Source: Pyrrhosoma nymphula (Eukaryota; Arthropoda; Insecta; Odonata; Coenagrionidae). From it: DNA of 64,000 nucleotides. Where the stretch lies: contig OY754333.1 of the NCBI GenBank assembly GCA_963573305.1, positions 13,600,599 through 13,664,598 on the forward strand, written 5' to 3'. The position numbers and the translations under genes were made by a program. Positions 1 through 9,770 of the stretch are shown here, piece by piece. Every line of letters starts with the position of its first letter. Position 1 is the first letter of the stretch. Below the pieces are notes generated by a model. The model was given only the letters and a program-made list of their open reading frames with translations, was not told where the DNA came from and did not search any database.

Positions 1-60
1 ATTTAAAGCCAGGTAGATTTATAATCTTTAAGTAGGTTTTTTTTGGGGGTCTTGCATCTA

Positions 61-220
61 GCGATATTAGGACTTAATAGTCCTCTCTTCCATACGACTC
101 GTTGGGATGAACACACACAACCATGCCCTGGGAGGTGTAAATTTCCTAACCAGGCGGGATTCGAACCCGCGACATTTGGGTTGGCAGGCTAGGACTTAAC
201 CCCGCCGCAATCGAGGCCGG
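61..220 (-). mobile_element. SINE-A copy, tRNA-derived, diverged
   Basis: Read on the minus strand this begins with a tRNA-like head: a box A-like stretch with GGGTTAAGTCCTAGCC, then a clear RNA polymerase III box B (GGTTCGAATCC, about 157-167), then CCCGCCTGGTTAGG and a tail ending near GTGTGTTCATCC. The same head and tail order is seen at 29127-29314 and 50088-50293, so this is a repeat family and not a single tRNA gene. It cannot fold into a full cloverleaf with a matching acceptor stem. Transcription by Pol III is inferred from the boxes. It is the most diverged of the four copies. Confidence 0.7.
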
Positions 221-287
221 TTTTTCAGTTTTTAAGTTTTCAGCTACATTTAAAAGTGTGAAGTTATTCATGCTACAAAGCCTGCCT

Positions 288-405
288 GGCGATGAAATTT
301 GTTAAGAATTGCCACGAGAAAAAATCGGAAAACGCCGGAAATTGAACCGCGGGCGTTTGGATTACCGGGCCAACGCGCAGACTACTACGCAAACTATGCT
401 TCCTA
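288..405 (-). mobile_element. SINE-D fragment, tRNA-like head
   Basis: On the minus strand a box A-like segment (GTAGTAGTCTGCGCG) is followed by a box B-like segment (CGCGGTTCAATTTCCGG) and then by TTTTTTCTCGTGGCAATTC and AAATTTCATCG. The last two pieces recur at 585-730, which shows it is a repeat. Only box B and the shared 3' part support the call; the family name is local to this annotation. Confidence 0.5.
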
Positions 406-584
406 ATTCCCGAGGAAGTTTAAGAGGATTCAAGGGAGCTAGAATTTAAAGCACTTCATAAAAGTTGGGGACGTAAGGAAGCAGGGGGCTTCAAAGAAGT
501 CACAATCCATTCGGTTGCACCCCGTAGCAGCGCTTATGTCGTCTTAAGCCACGCATTAAGTTATTTATCCCGACCGCAAATACG

Positions 585-730
585 GCAATGAAATTCGTAA
601 AAATTGACATAAGTAAAAATTGACTTGGACCTGGAATCGAACCGTGGACCTTTGACGCATTGTCTCGGAAAGTCAAAGGTCCGCGGTTTGATTTCAGGTC
701 CAGGCCGAGTTTTTCTCGTGGCCAATTATA
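585..730. repeat. SINE-D inverted pair forming a 30-bp hairpin
   Basis: A minus-strand piece (585-656) and a plus-strand piece (672-730) of the same tRNA-like repeat face each other. Positions 627-656 and 672-701 are inverted repeats with three mismatches over 30 bases and a 15-base spacer. Each arm includes the box B region (GGAATCGAACC and its counterpart GGTTTGATTTC). An open reading frame from 660 only follows one arm and is not a gene. Confidence 0.65.
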
Positions 731-1990
731 TATATTTAATAGGGTAAATAGAAAAACTTTTTTTTTTGAGAATTTAAGATTTTTTTCAAATTTTATGACC
801 CAGCTTTCACTTTATTCATCTATTTCTCCACTTGATCCAAGACAACTATATTTTAAAAATCAAAGTACGAACTTTCAAGAAAATATAGCAGTTTGAGAAT
901 ATGAATATACCATTAAATTTCAGATGAATCCTAACTTATTCCGTTTTTTTAGCCTCAAAAGAAATCCTCATTCATAATATGCAATAAGTAATGGTGATTT
1001 GCATTATTTAGAGTTGTAAAATCAGAAATATAGGAGAGTAATGTTTTCAACACATAGTAGTTACTTTCAGTCGCAGATACATAGGCGAGCAATACGAAAG
1101 AACTGGTGAGTAAGAATTCGATGGGGTAAGGAAGGGTTTCTCAATTATGGATGAACCTTCATAAGATGAAGTACAATCTAGTATCCCACGATGCCAGAGA
1201 CGAGTTCGTTTTGTCATGCATTCCTCTTTCCGTCCCTTTTAGAATGAATTTGTGATTTCAGTCTTCTTGTGATGCAGCCCTCATAGACTATTGACCAAAA
1301 AATCTCATTTTGGAGAAAAATGAATGTCGGATTACCTTGGTCTTATTCTCGGACCACTTCGGACTCCTTCCTCTTCCTCCTTGTAACCTTTTGCGCCCAC
1401 GCTCGCCTCTACCAAAACATAACCTCTTCGTTTCACGGTCCAGTGAGCACCACATCCATTCTGCCTCGCTATCGAGCTCTCTGACCTTTCACCTTCCATG
1501 CTTCGTTCGCAATTTCATTTCTCCGGACTCTGGATCCTCACATGGACCAAGAGGCGCCAATTCTAGTCACAAGGTTCAATTTTGCATCGTGACTACGCAT
1601 GTAAGGGGGTGGAAAAATATTTTTAGCGCAAAGATACTTGTGATAATTTAGTTCTTGCATGGACATTTCCACATTCTATTTCGCCACCCTGTTTGCCTCA
1701 TATTTGGATAAATTGGATTGCCGTTTTATAACTTGGATGGGAGTTCAAATAATTCCACGTTACACTGCCACTTGTAGAAATCTATTTTCAGTAAACAAAA
1801 TAGTATTTTTGTACCCATGGCTATACACATTCTTGTCCTAAGTAGTAGATTTTTATTTTCTCCTGCCTGATTAAAGCAAAAATTGAAAATAATTTGTGAT
1901 GTTTTGTAACAATTGCACATTAAATAGAATAAAAGGTTTTCCTAATACCTCTCTAACTCATTGCATACAAAGTTTAAAATTTCATGGAGG
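731..1990. other. Unassigned AT-rich stretch
   Basis: No gene, RNA or repeat recognised. A 113-codon open frame starts at 1310 on the plus strand but has low-complexity Ser/His/Pro-rich content, no splice context and no family resemblance; it is treated as chance. Confidence 0.6.
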
Positions 1991-1994
1991 TTAA

Positions 1995-2266
1995 ATCATT
2001 AGCCTAGGTCTCGAACACTCGAACCCGGATCTCTCGACATCGTGCCGAATTATTTAGACAGCTATGCTTCCGAGGATGTTTTCGTCCTCCGCTCTGTCCA
2101 CTTCCCCTGTGGACTTTTGATTTTGTGGCGATATCGAGGGATCCAGGTTCGTGTTCCTGCTGAAGAAAATTATTTTTCCTAAGTGAAATTTAGCACTTCT
2201 GTGCATTTGCGGGCGGCTCCGTCAAGGTAATACCGTGGCTAGCCCCGGTATACTCAAAATTCGTCA
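1995..2266. mobile_element. SINE-B head-to-head inverted pair
   Basis: On the minus strand 1995-2075 carries a tRNA-like head: TAGCTGTCTAAATAATTCGG, then GATCCGGGTTCGAGTG with box B. On the plus strand 2121-2266 carries the head end (ATATCGAGGGATCCAGGTTC) followed by the family body: TTTTTCCTAAGTG, TTAGCACTTCTGTGCA, GGCTCCGTCAAGGTAATACC, GTGGCTAGCCCCGGTATACTC. The body matches copies at 11170-11262, 26390-26560 and 33064-33234. The two parts lie head to head with about 45 bases between them. Confidence 0.65.
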
Positions 2267-2579
2267 TTGTATAGCCATTTTTTAATAGCATTCACCTTTT
2301 TGTCATTTTATCCGGGTCTTAGGAAAATATTAGAGCTAAATGGAATATATGGAGTGATTGCTACAAAAAGGCCGCGTTTGATAATTTCATGGCTAGAGCA
2401 TATATAATATGATCTTGGCAATTAAATATGAAGATTTTCTTACTTTCACTTAAGTATCAATTTCTTCAAGAAGAATCTTACTTTTGATTTTTCGAGTCCA
2501 AACCACTCAACATCTAAATACTATACTTTTTAACCCAGTTTTCCCGTAATCCACACAATTCCCATTTTTCTATTTTTAA
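2267..2579. other. Unassigned AT-rich stretch
   Basis: Nothing recognised on either strand. Confidence 0.6.
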
Positions 2580-3440
2580 CACGTTATCCGAAGGGGTGTT
2601 CGAAGGGGTGACAAAACCTCTGGAGGTGACCACTGCTGGCCCCGCTTTCCACGCAATAATTCCTCATTCGTCCGTCGGTATAAATTGGGGGAGGCAGCTC
2701 ACCAGATGGGGAAGTCGACGAGCACTGACGGGTGAGCGCCATCATCATCGCATCAAGCCATTTAAGGGGGATATAGAGAATGGTACGAACACTTCCACGA
2801 CAACGACAGCAAAAATAATCGACGATTTGCGAAACGGAGCACTTAGTCATTCCTCACAAAACAATGTTCATTTTAATGACTCCCGGAGATTCACGGCGGC
2901 TCTGTATCATTGCCTGCGTGACAAAGAGATAGAGAGAGATCTTCATATGAAGAAGCCGCCGCCGCACTGCCGAGAGAACAGGGAAGTACGGATGTGGCGA
3001 AGGGAGTGGGGGGAGCGGGAGGGGGACTGGTTTAGCGGGGAGGAGGAGCCGAAAGGATTAATGGAAGAAGTTGAACGCGATGGGACGGAGGTGAAAGGAG
3101 AAGGAAGAGACGACGAGACACGAGCTCGGAAATGAAGTCTAAGTAATCACGAGAGGAAGTTTCGCCGAGGACGTAAAGCGCTGAGAGACGTCCACTGGTG
3201 CAGAAGGGAAAGGCGATGTAGGAATATCATGGGAGGTGTGGAAATACACGATACAAAGTTATGGTGTGTGGGAGAACGAAGGAGAATGGTAACTCTACCT
3301 AACTTCGCGTGCAAGCCCCAACAAATCGATTCGAAAGTATCCGAAAGCGATAAATTAAGGCGTTCGGCAAGGAGTATATATCTTCCGTCCATCATAACCG
3401 GGCTTGAGATGCGTATGAAACAAACGTGTAAGCACTACAC
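2580..3440. other. GC/CpG-rich block, purine-rich on plus strand
   Basis: The block is sharply richer in GC and CpG than its flanks and becomes purine-rich from about 2950 to 3130. A 179-codon plus-strand frame (2596-3135) spans it, but the translation is charged low-complexity sequence (runs of Thr, His, Arg, Glu) with no domain I recognise. Similar blocks recur at about 6.6, 25.6, 27.8, 38.7, 54.9 and 61.5 kb. A CpG island or distal regulatory segment is the most economical reading; a fast-evolving exon cannot be excluded. Confidence 0.35.
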
Positions 3441-3600
3441 CATTCCCATAAAGTAGTACAATGGATTATACGATGATAATCTAGGAAAGTGGTTTCTGGC
3501 ACTATTCCCCGATAGTTCACGATAGTTCATTATGTCACTCCCCTACCCAACATGAATAATTAACGACTAAATCAATAATAGCTTTGTAATTTTACTGTAG

Positions 3601-3660
3601 TTTTTTTATTTCAAGACAACCCGTTTCATCGCATAGGTGACATCCTCATGTGGATCCATC
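3601..3660 (-). mobile_element. Degenerate retroelement terminus with hammerhead-like spacing
   Basis: On the minus strand the order is ATGAGGA (3643-3649), about 14 bases, GATGAAACGGG (GAAAC at 3623-3627), then TTGTCTTGAAATAAAAAAA. The order of a CTGANGA-like box, GAAAC and an A-rich tail resembles the hammerhead cores found near the ends of Penelope-like elements. Here the first box is mutated and no convincing helix II can be drawn, so it is a relic at best. Confidence 0.3.
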
Positions 3661-4438
3661 CAATCATAATGTATTTTCACAAAGTTACGCCTGAAAGAAT
3701 TGGCTTCATAAACAATATATAATAATCGGCTCAGAAAATGAAAATTATGTGCATGGTTTAATCAATTTAAAACTCTTGCATTCAATAAAATTTATAGGAC
3801 GATACATAAGAATTTAAAGCATACTACTGATTTTTTTAAATTTATCATGCCTTTGAACTTTATTCAGGCTCACTCAGAAAGAGTGTCAAACTTGACAAAC
3901 AAACTTCTAGTAACAGGTATCTGACTTACCTCGCGATCTCAGATTATAAATAAGGAATTCTTTGCAGATAGCATCGATCATGTTCACTTATGAAAAAATA
4001 TCCCAATTCAAAGCTAACTAGGTTAATGCGTGATCATAAAAAATGTCTTGTACAAAAAGGTTAGTAATAATCGATAGCGTAAATAACCCAAGTCATTCAT
4101 CTTGCTTAGGTCTTTAGTCATTCTCCCCTTGGACTGGTTTGCGACACTTTAAACCCTAAAAGAAAAAAAATAAATGTTTGCGTCACCGAAAAAATCGGCA
4201 ATTTAAGTGAAATTCATCAAGTCGAGAATGATGGATATTTATTGCGTTCGATGACTTTTTGATTACAGCAATTTACGATTTTTAAAAAGGTTCATAAAAT
4301 TGTCGGTGGACACCATAGTCAGAGGAAATTTATCTCGATCGCCGAATGATTTCTCAATCTGTACGATTTAGTCCCTTTTATCTTCATTTATCTTTATCTC
4401 TTTGAGTTCACAGGCTTCGTTCTTTCTCTCACAAGGGG
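3661..4438. other. Unassigned AT-rich stretch
   Basis: No recognisable feature. Confidence 0.6.
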
Positions 4439-4587
4439 AACTTTCTTGAGGAAAGCTGTCATATTCCTGCGTCATTAACAATTTAGTTTCAGGAAAGCAA
4501 TGTTTACATATTGATACAATTAAAACATTGCTTTCCTGAAACTAAATTGTTAATGACGCAGGAATATGCAGCTTTCCTCAAGAAAGT
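4439..4587. repeat. Long hairpin, about 66-bp arms
   Basis: Positions 4439-4505 (starting AACTTTCTTGAGGAAAGC) and 4522-4587 (ending GCTTTCCTCAAGAAAGTT) are nearly perfect inverted repeats with a spacer of about 16 bases. The arms contain no ORF. It has the form of a fold-back MITE; no target-site duplication could be recognised. Confidence 0.85.
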
Positions 4588-4599
4588 TAGTAATAATCG

Positions 4600-4652
4600 A
4601 AACAAAAGAAACTCACACGAATGGTTACCATTCGTGTGAGTTTCTTTCGTTT
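4600..4652. repeat. 26-bp-arm hairpin with 1-base loop
   Basis: Arms 4600-4625 and 4627-4652 pair with one mismatch around a single central T (centre GAATGGTTACCATTC). It begins 12 bases after the preceding hairpin. A one-base spacer suggests a quasi-palindrome formed by template switching or a fold-back. Confidence 0.85.
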
Positions 4653-4735
4653 GTACCACTATGTTTTTTAATTGTCACGCCTGTGACTCCTATTTAGATA
4701 TATTTTCACCACGTGTGAATTTCGTTGTTTGAATA

Positions 4736-4738
<3 letters not shown>

Positions 4739-4787
<49 letters not shown>

Positions 4788-4788
4788 G
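4739..4788. repeat. (TA)n microsatellite
   Basis: Almost uninterrupted alternating TA, ending in TATATATGTATATATGCA. It separates two hairpins. The upstream ACGTGTGAATTTCGTTG then TTTGAATAAATAA resembles the A-rich end that follows GAAACG in hammerhead-bearing retroelements. Confidence 0.9.
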
Positions 4789-4874
4789 CATTAAAAAAAA
4801 AAAGTAATACACTAAACAAACACAGCCTTTTTGCGTGTTTCTGTGTTTGTTTAGTGTATTACTGTTTTTTATGC
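4788..4874. repeat. Hairpin with perfect 22-bp core arms
   Basis: Positions 4804-4825 (GTAATACACTAAACAAACACAG) and 4841-4862 are perfect inverted repeats with a 15-base spacer. Pairing extends with A/T mismatches outwards to GCATT and ATGC. It lies between two (TA)n tracts. Confidence 0.85.
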
Positions 4875-4910
4875 ATGTGCATCGTCGCCGAGAGCGATTT
4901 TCACCAAGAC

Positions 4911-4911
<1 letters not shown>

Positions 4912-4950
<39 letters not shown>
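4912..4950. repeat. (TA)n microsatellite
   Basis: Alternating TA with one TG interruption, directly followed by TATACACAAAACG. It is the second of three TA tracts in 400 bases. Confidence 0.9.
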
Positions 4951-5029
4951 CACAAAACGAAAATTTCGCCAATAGGCCAAACACTTGACAGGGGGTGGGG
5001 AAAGAAAAGTAAAAAGAGAGAGAGGACTT

Positions 5030-5070
5030 ACTGGGACGTTTCGGGCATGTAGACCCTTCTTCAGCTGTAG
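5030..5070 (-). ncRNA. Hammerhead-like ribozyme core, putative
   Basis: On the minus strand CTGAAGA (5058-5064) is followed by AGGGTCTACATGCCC, able to pair GGG with CCC as helix II, and then GAAAC (5038-5042) and GTCCC. The hammerhead consensus is CUGANGA, helix II, GAAA, so the two conserved boxes and their spacing fit. Helices I and III and the cleavage-site UH are not convincing by eye. Such motifs are known in Penelope-like elements and other small retroelements. Catalytic activity is unproven. Confidence 0.35.
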
Positions 5071-5094
5071 AAAATTGAGAAGTCATTGTTTTTA

Positions 5095-5097
5095 TTA

Positions 5098-5136
<39 letters not shown>
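5095..5136. repeat. (TA)n microsatellite
   Basis: Third TA tract of the cluster, ending at ATAATTAATACGG. Confidence 0.9.
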
Positions 5137-5140
<4 letters not shown>

Positions 5141-5680
5141 TACGGTTCACATGGGGGATCAGGGTTGGTATTGCGACTAGTTCTGCCCTCTCATTCCGTT
5201 GGCCCCTTGGTAGAATCCCTGCAGTGATAGAGAATGTAGTTCTTTTAGTAGAATTCCTATATCAACTAGAGTACTAGGTTGAGGGAACTGTAGGTGTAGT
5301 ACTCTGTCCGTCATATCGAAAATTAAACTGTTCCTTAATAGTTGGCTAATCCCGTCGGCGGATTTCATTCCAACTTACTAATTATACAACCTACCAACGG
5401 TTCTCAGAAAGCTCCGAGCGGGGACATTTGGCTGTTAAACTGACTCTATTTTCAGGTAGGAAAGCATATGCTGGCACTATCATGCTCGGTATATAGTTTA
5501 AGGAGGTAAGATCAACGAGCCTTTGCAACATGAAGCACTAAAAATTTTTTCACAAGCTTTAAATCATCCAAATTTTTCAGCTCTCTTAAGTTTTCATTTA
5601 CCTAGATGATGATACCTTTTCAAGACCTCTTTTATTATTATTTATTTTCTTTTTCTTCTACTTCTTTCAGGAGATCTAGG
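5137..5680. other. Unassigned stretch
   Basis: No gene or repeat recognised; the last 40 bases are T/C-rich. Confidence 0.6.
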
Positions 5681-5927
5681 TCAAGCAAGTTGAAATGTAT
5701 TACTCTTTTCCAACGTCACGAATGTTTATCAATGCTTCATCATGGCTACAATTGAAAAAATGGAGTGTTTTAACATCAATGGAATATAGTTTACAATGTT
5801 GTTATAGTCAAGCAAGTTGAAATGTATTACTCTTTTCCAACGTCACGAATGTTTATCAATGCTTCATCATGGCTACAATTGAAAAAATGGAGTGTTTTTA
5901 CATCAATGGAATATAGTTTACAATGTT
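5681..5927. repeat. 127-bp direct tandem duplication
   Basis: The segment starting TCAAGCAAGTTGAAATG at 5681 is repeated at 5808. The 120 shared bases differ at one position (TTTTAACATC against TTTTTACATC), with GTTATAG between the copies. The near identity points to a very recent duplication or an assembly artefact. Short frames across the second copy are not genes. Confidence 0.92.
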
Positions 5928-5981
5928 TTGTACATATTTATGTTAAAACGTTTATAAAACATTTCATTTTTCAATTTACCT

Positions 5982-6000
5982 CAGAGAGAGAGAGAGAGAG
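5982..6000. repeat. (GA)n microsatellite
   Basis: About nine GA units between TTTACCTCA and TTCCTTGCG. Confidence 0.85.
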
Positions 6001-6609
6001 TTCCTTGCGAATTAATTGCTTTATTATATTTTCGTTACTATTTATTGTTTGTTTCAGTTTTTGTATATTTAGGTTGTTTCAAAAAACAAAATATAATTAA
6101 ATGTTGCCAAAGCATATTAGATTATAATAAGTTTTACTTAATTTGGCGAGGTCTGTTTCTTTGTTTTCGTGTGTTTTTTTTGTAATGTGCACCATTTCTT
6201 TAAATAATCTTTTCCAAAAGTTGGGTTATAAATCTTTTTTTTTGGTATCTACTTACGTTCCTTGAAAATTTTAAACTTTTATCTTTATATTTTAAGCAAA
6301 TGTTTATGCACAGAAATATTGATCAGAGCCTGATAGTATCTATTTTTACTATTCTCGTATGCCTAACAAGTTTTCAACTTCACTCTTGTTCTCCCAACAA
6401 ATTCGGAGGAACGGTCCTAATGACATAAATATATGTGCAGAAAAATAAAAAACAAATAGTATTCTAGTCAGAAAATTCGACACGCTAAAAATAGGTAGCG
6501 TCGAAGGTTGCCTGGAAAAGAAATAGCATGTGCAATTCAGTGCTTGGAGTTTAACGGATAACGGAGTGAAATTACCATCTTGCAGAAGAAATGAAATATT
6601 ATTTTTCAT
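6001..6609. other. Unassigned AT-rich stretch
   Basis: T-rich on the plus strand; nothing recognised. Confidence 0.6.
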
Positions 6610-7330
6610 TGATCATAGATTGTAGCGGGGGGGTGGTTTGCCTCTCTTCACACCCACGCACTTGAATTCACCCTTGTCCCTGCGTCCACCGCTACCTGAT
6701 TCCAATTGTTCTCCAATCCTTAACACATCCCTCCATTATTCTCCTCCTCCCTCTCCGCTAGCACCGCCCACCATACACCACCCCAGTGGTCTCCCGCATC
6801 TCGAGAACCAGCTCCGTCTCTCCCTCTGCCCTCTCTCTCTCTTCCTTTCCCCTCCCCCCTCACTCCCCTTGGTGGCGTATAATTTATCAAGTCGGTCATG
6901 GGGCGAGCCAACTGGCTTGAGAACAAATGACTAAAGGCTTATCCCCGGGAGTGATCGATGAATAAATTAATTTCCCCGCGAGTTGCAATTGTTTTCGGCA
7001 TCTGTTTCAGGTGCGTGAAGTGGAGAGTGGGGGTTAGCAATCCATCTCTTCCTTCTCCACACTTCCTTCACACTTGGTGGTGTGTCTGTATGTGTGGAAT
7101 GGGGTGAAAAGGACGCATACGGAGGAGGGAGGTTTGTGGACGGAAGGGGTGGATATGAGGGGTGTGTTACGGAAACGGGGGGGAAGGGGCGCTCAACCCA
7201 CGGGGTGCCATTGTTGGACGAAATTCTCTCTTGGGAGTCGGATAAACTGGGCATGCGAATGAAAAATTCAATCCTTTTGAGATGAACAATTCGGCAAGGA
7301 GTCATTTTTTGGGTGCGCGCAGTTAATTAT
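6610..7330. other. GC-rich block with pyrimidine then purine skew
   Basis: 6640-6870 is pyrimidine-rich on the plus strand (repeated CTCTCCCTC-type runs) and 7070-7200 is purine-rich with several GGGG runs. Overlapping frames on both strands mirror each other and read as low-complexity Pro/Ser or Gly/Arg/Glu. No domain is recognisable. It may be a CpG-island-like regulatory segment. Confidence 0.35.
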
Positions 7331-7397
7331 CCCGAAGCTCTTTTTATTCGTCAACCTTTGCTCGGTCGATTTGGCGGAAGGCGGTTAAAGGGTTATT

Positions 7398-7879
7398 GTT
7401 GGCCCCAGGGCCGTCCCAAGGGATTGAGGGGCCCTGTGCAAACGAAATTCGGGGCCCCCTTACTTTGCATTCTCTTTTTGAAAATGTAGCATCATTTAAA
7501 CACATTTCATGGAAAGAAGGAAATTTACCCACAAAATTGCTAATAATTTTAAGAAATTTACGTATGTACTAAGTAGGGTAAACCGTACAGTTATTGAACA
7601 CGTGGTATTGCGAATAGATACAATATTAACATTACAATATTTTTCAATATGGGTTGCAGAATTTTTAATAGTGATTATTGTAAATTTTGGACATACTACG
7701 CTCTTCAAAGTACCATGTGGACAATAACTGTACGGTTTCCCCTAGTAGGTAATTTCGGGTTGTAGGCGGGTTTTCCCAGCACCGTCTGAAAAAGGCATGC
7801 CTGGGCGGGGCCCTCGTAGACGCGGGGCCCAATGTAGCGGCACCTGTCGCACTACCCTAGGAACGGCACTGGTTGGCCC
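7398..7879. mobile_element. Small hAT-type element with 8-bp target duplication
   Basis: The 8-base direct repeat GTTGGCCC (7398-7405 and 7872-7879) flanks an element running 7406-7871. Its ends are inverted repeats: CAGGGCCGTCCCAAGGG on the left and, read inwards from the right, CAGTGCCGTTCCTAGGG, agreeing at 14 of 17 positions. An 8-bp duplication with CAG-type termini is the mark of the hAT superfamily. The interior is rich in GGGGCCC and encodes no transposase, so it is non-autonomous. A second element (7576-7742) is inserted within it; without that the original is about 297 bases. Confidence 0.85.
7574..7744. mobile_element. Tc1/mariner-type MITE nested in the hAT element
   Basis: Flanking TA dinucleotides (7574-7575, 7743-7744) bracket 167 bases with inverted ends: GGGTAAACCGTACAGTTATTG on the left and GGGGAAACCGTACAGTTATTG when read inwards from the right, continuing into a shared CACGTGGTA/CACATGGTA. 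TA duplication is typical of Tc1/mariner and pogo elements. No transposase is present; a 72-codon frame across it is chance. Confidence 0.8.
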
Positions 7880-8939
7880 TTGGTGTTTTGTTTCCAACTT
7901 TGTAGTGGAGGAGGGCCGTAGGGTGGTACAACTAAGGGAGGAACAGGGATCGCGGAAGTAATGGTGGAGAATACCAAATCGAAAACTCTCAGGTGATTGG
8001 GCGAGAAATTACCAAATGGATATTTATCCTGGCACCCATAAAAATGATAAGTAAATTGAAAAAGAAAACTTTTTCCCCGATCTAGATCCAAGTGTTGAAA
8101 TTATTTAATTCTCATTTTACATCCAAGAAAATATGTCTGATCGAAGTACCTACCTTGCATACGAAATTTATTACGACATATATGAATTAGAGGACTGACA
8201 TTACGCTGTCCACACAACAAGGTCACAATAATCAATCTCACGTAGTATCTTTACTTGTTGTTTCCACGGTTGCTAAAAAGAGATATTCAAAGTAATTCCA
8301 AGTTAGTACAATGTCCTCCTTGGAAAATATTGCATGGTTATGAAGGATATGGTGCTTTCCCGGCAAATGGAATGACGAAATTATTAACAGATTTCCCACC
8401 GGATCAGGAACTCAAGTACCGACGTTTCCATGACTGACACCGACATTGTTTTCAAGGAGTTGTAAAATTTACTTACGTATTGAATGACTGTTAAGATAAG
8501 TTTATTATCGTGCTTTCTATTTTTTTAAATGATGATGCTTGAAATGTTAATCGTTATTCTACAACTTTTTCCACATTCCGATTTTCACATGTGAACAGAT
8601 TGTTTTTCTTAATAATATAATGATATTAAATATTAACATTATGAAAATTCTGTTGATATTCTCTTTTAAACATCGAAATGGTGATGAGCTCCTTATTTTA
8701 ATGGAACTTACCATAGCGTAGACTAAAGCATATTATAATAAAAGCGTGAGTTTGTCTTAAATGTCTTGAAATAACTTAATTGTGGAAAGTAGCCAAGTGT
8801 TTTATTCAAGATGAATATCAACAACCTCCCCCGGATCCACCCCGAGACAGTTATGTCCCTAACTATTTACCTGTTATTTTCACATAAACCCTTCTCGGAA
8901 AAAATCAGCAATTTTTTTATTTAAATTATCTTCCCCGGG
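7880..8939. other. Unassigned AT-rich stretch
   Basis: Nothing recognised on either strand. Confidence 0.55.
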
Positions 8940-8989
8940 AAAAATGATTTTTAATGCTGCTGGTCATCCAGCAGAATAAATGGTTGGTA

Positions 8990-9420
8990 CATGAAGCAGC
9001 ATTTGAACCAAATAAATGAGATAAAAGGGAATTATTCATGAACCAACGAAGGCACTGAAGTATTATTTCGTATTATATTACTGAACAGGCATTTTCTGCG
9101 TTCATTCTTGGTTTCATATTTTGTCTTTATTGAAAATGGGTGATGGAGAAATTCAAGTACGGATTTAAATTCCCATTTAAAAACATTTCTGTTGCTCATC
9201 AATCACCAAAAAATAATAAAGGGTGGTACTTCATTGAAAATTAAACCATAAGAAATTATCTACGTAAACAAAGGAAAAGGGAATGATTCTTCAAGTGATG
9301 TAGGCATTAAAGTTCGTACTCGATTCAAGAAACGCAATTTCCGAGTTCATTCTTAACTGATTTACTCGACTGGTTGTGCGACTCATATTTGGTCTTAAGT
9401 GATTACGGGCGAAGGGGAAA
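8990..9420. repeat. Possible ancient tandem duplication, period about 250-270
   Basis: Two diverged stretches share ordered landmarks. AAAAGGGAAT occurs at about 9023 and 9275, then an AGGCAYTRAAGT-like string, then GTTCATTCTT, then CATATTTNGTCTT at about 9114 and 9386. Indels change the period along the alignment. Similarity by eye only. Confidence 0.35.
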
Positions 9421-9770
9421 TTTAACCACCGATCCTGCCCGGTCAACCACTAAAACGCCATCCACGTGCACTTCAAGGATACGGTGGGAGGTAATGATAT
9501 CGAGAGGGAAGGCGGAAGGGGTATGAGAGGGCGTTTGGCGTGAAACCAGCCCCGACAACCTCCTCGAAGCCAGCGCCACCCTAAGCAGAAACCCTGGTAA
9601 TTATAATCCGGTATCTCGCGACCCAATTCCGCTCCGACAAGGGACAGTAGGGGTCGCACGGGGAGAAGGTAGAAGGATGCGGTCGCCAGGGTGCTTCCCA
9701 CGAAGGGAGCTGGGGAGATTGGCAATCGGCGGCTGGTCGTCGGAGGATCGTGCTTAGCCTAAACCACTCA
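9421..9770. other. GC-rich block
   Basis: A short CpG-rich segment with a 91-codon minus-strand frame (9450-9725) lacking any recognisable motif. It is comparable in composition to the other GC-rich blocks. Confidence 0.3.

Noticed and set aside
2596..3135. 179-codon plus-strand open frame
   Set aside because: It spans a GC-rich block where stops are rare. The translation is low-complexity and charged, with no domain or splice context, and another frame is open opposite it.
4739..5136. CRISPR-like array of repeats and spacers
   Set aside because: The repeated parts are TA microsatellites and hairpins of unequal length, with no constant direct repeat; the organism is a eukaryote.
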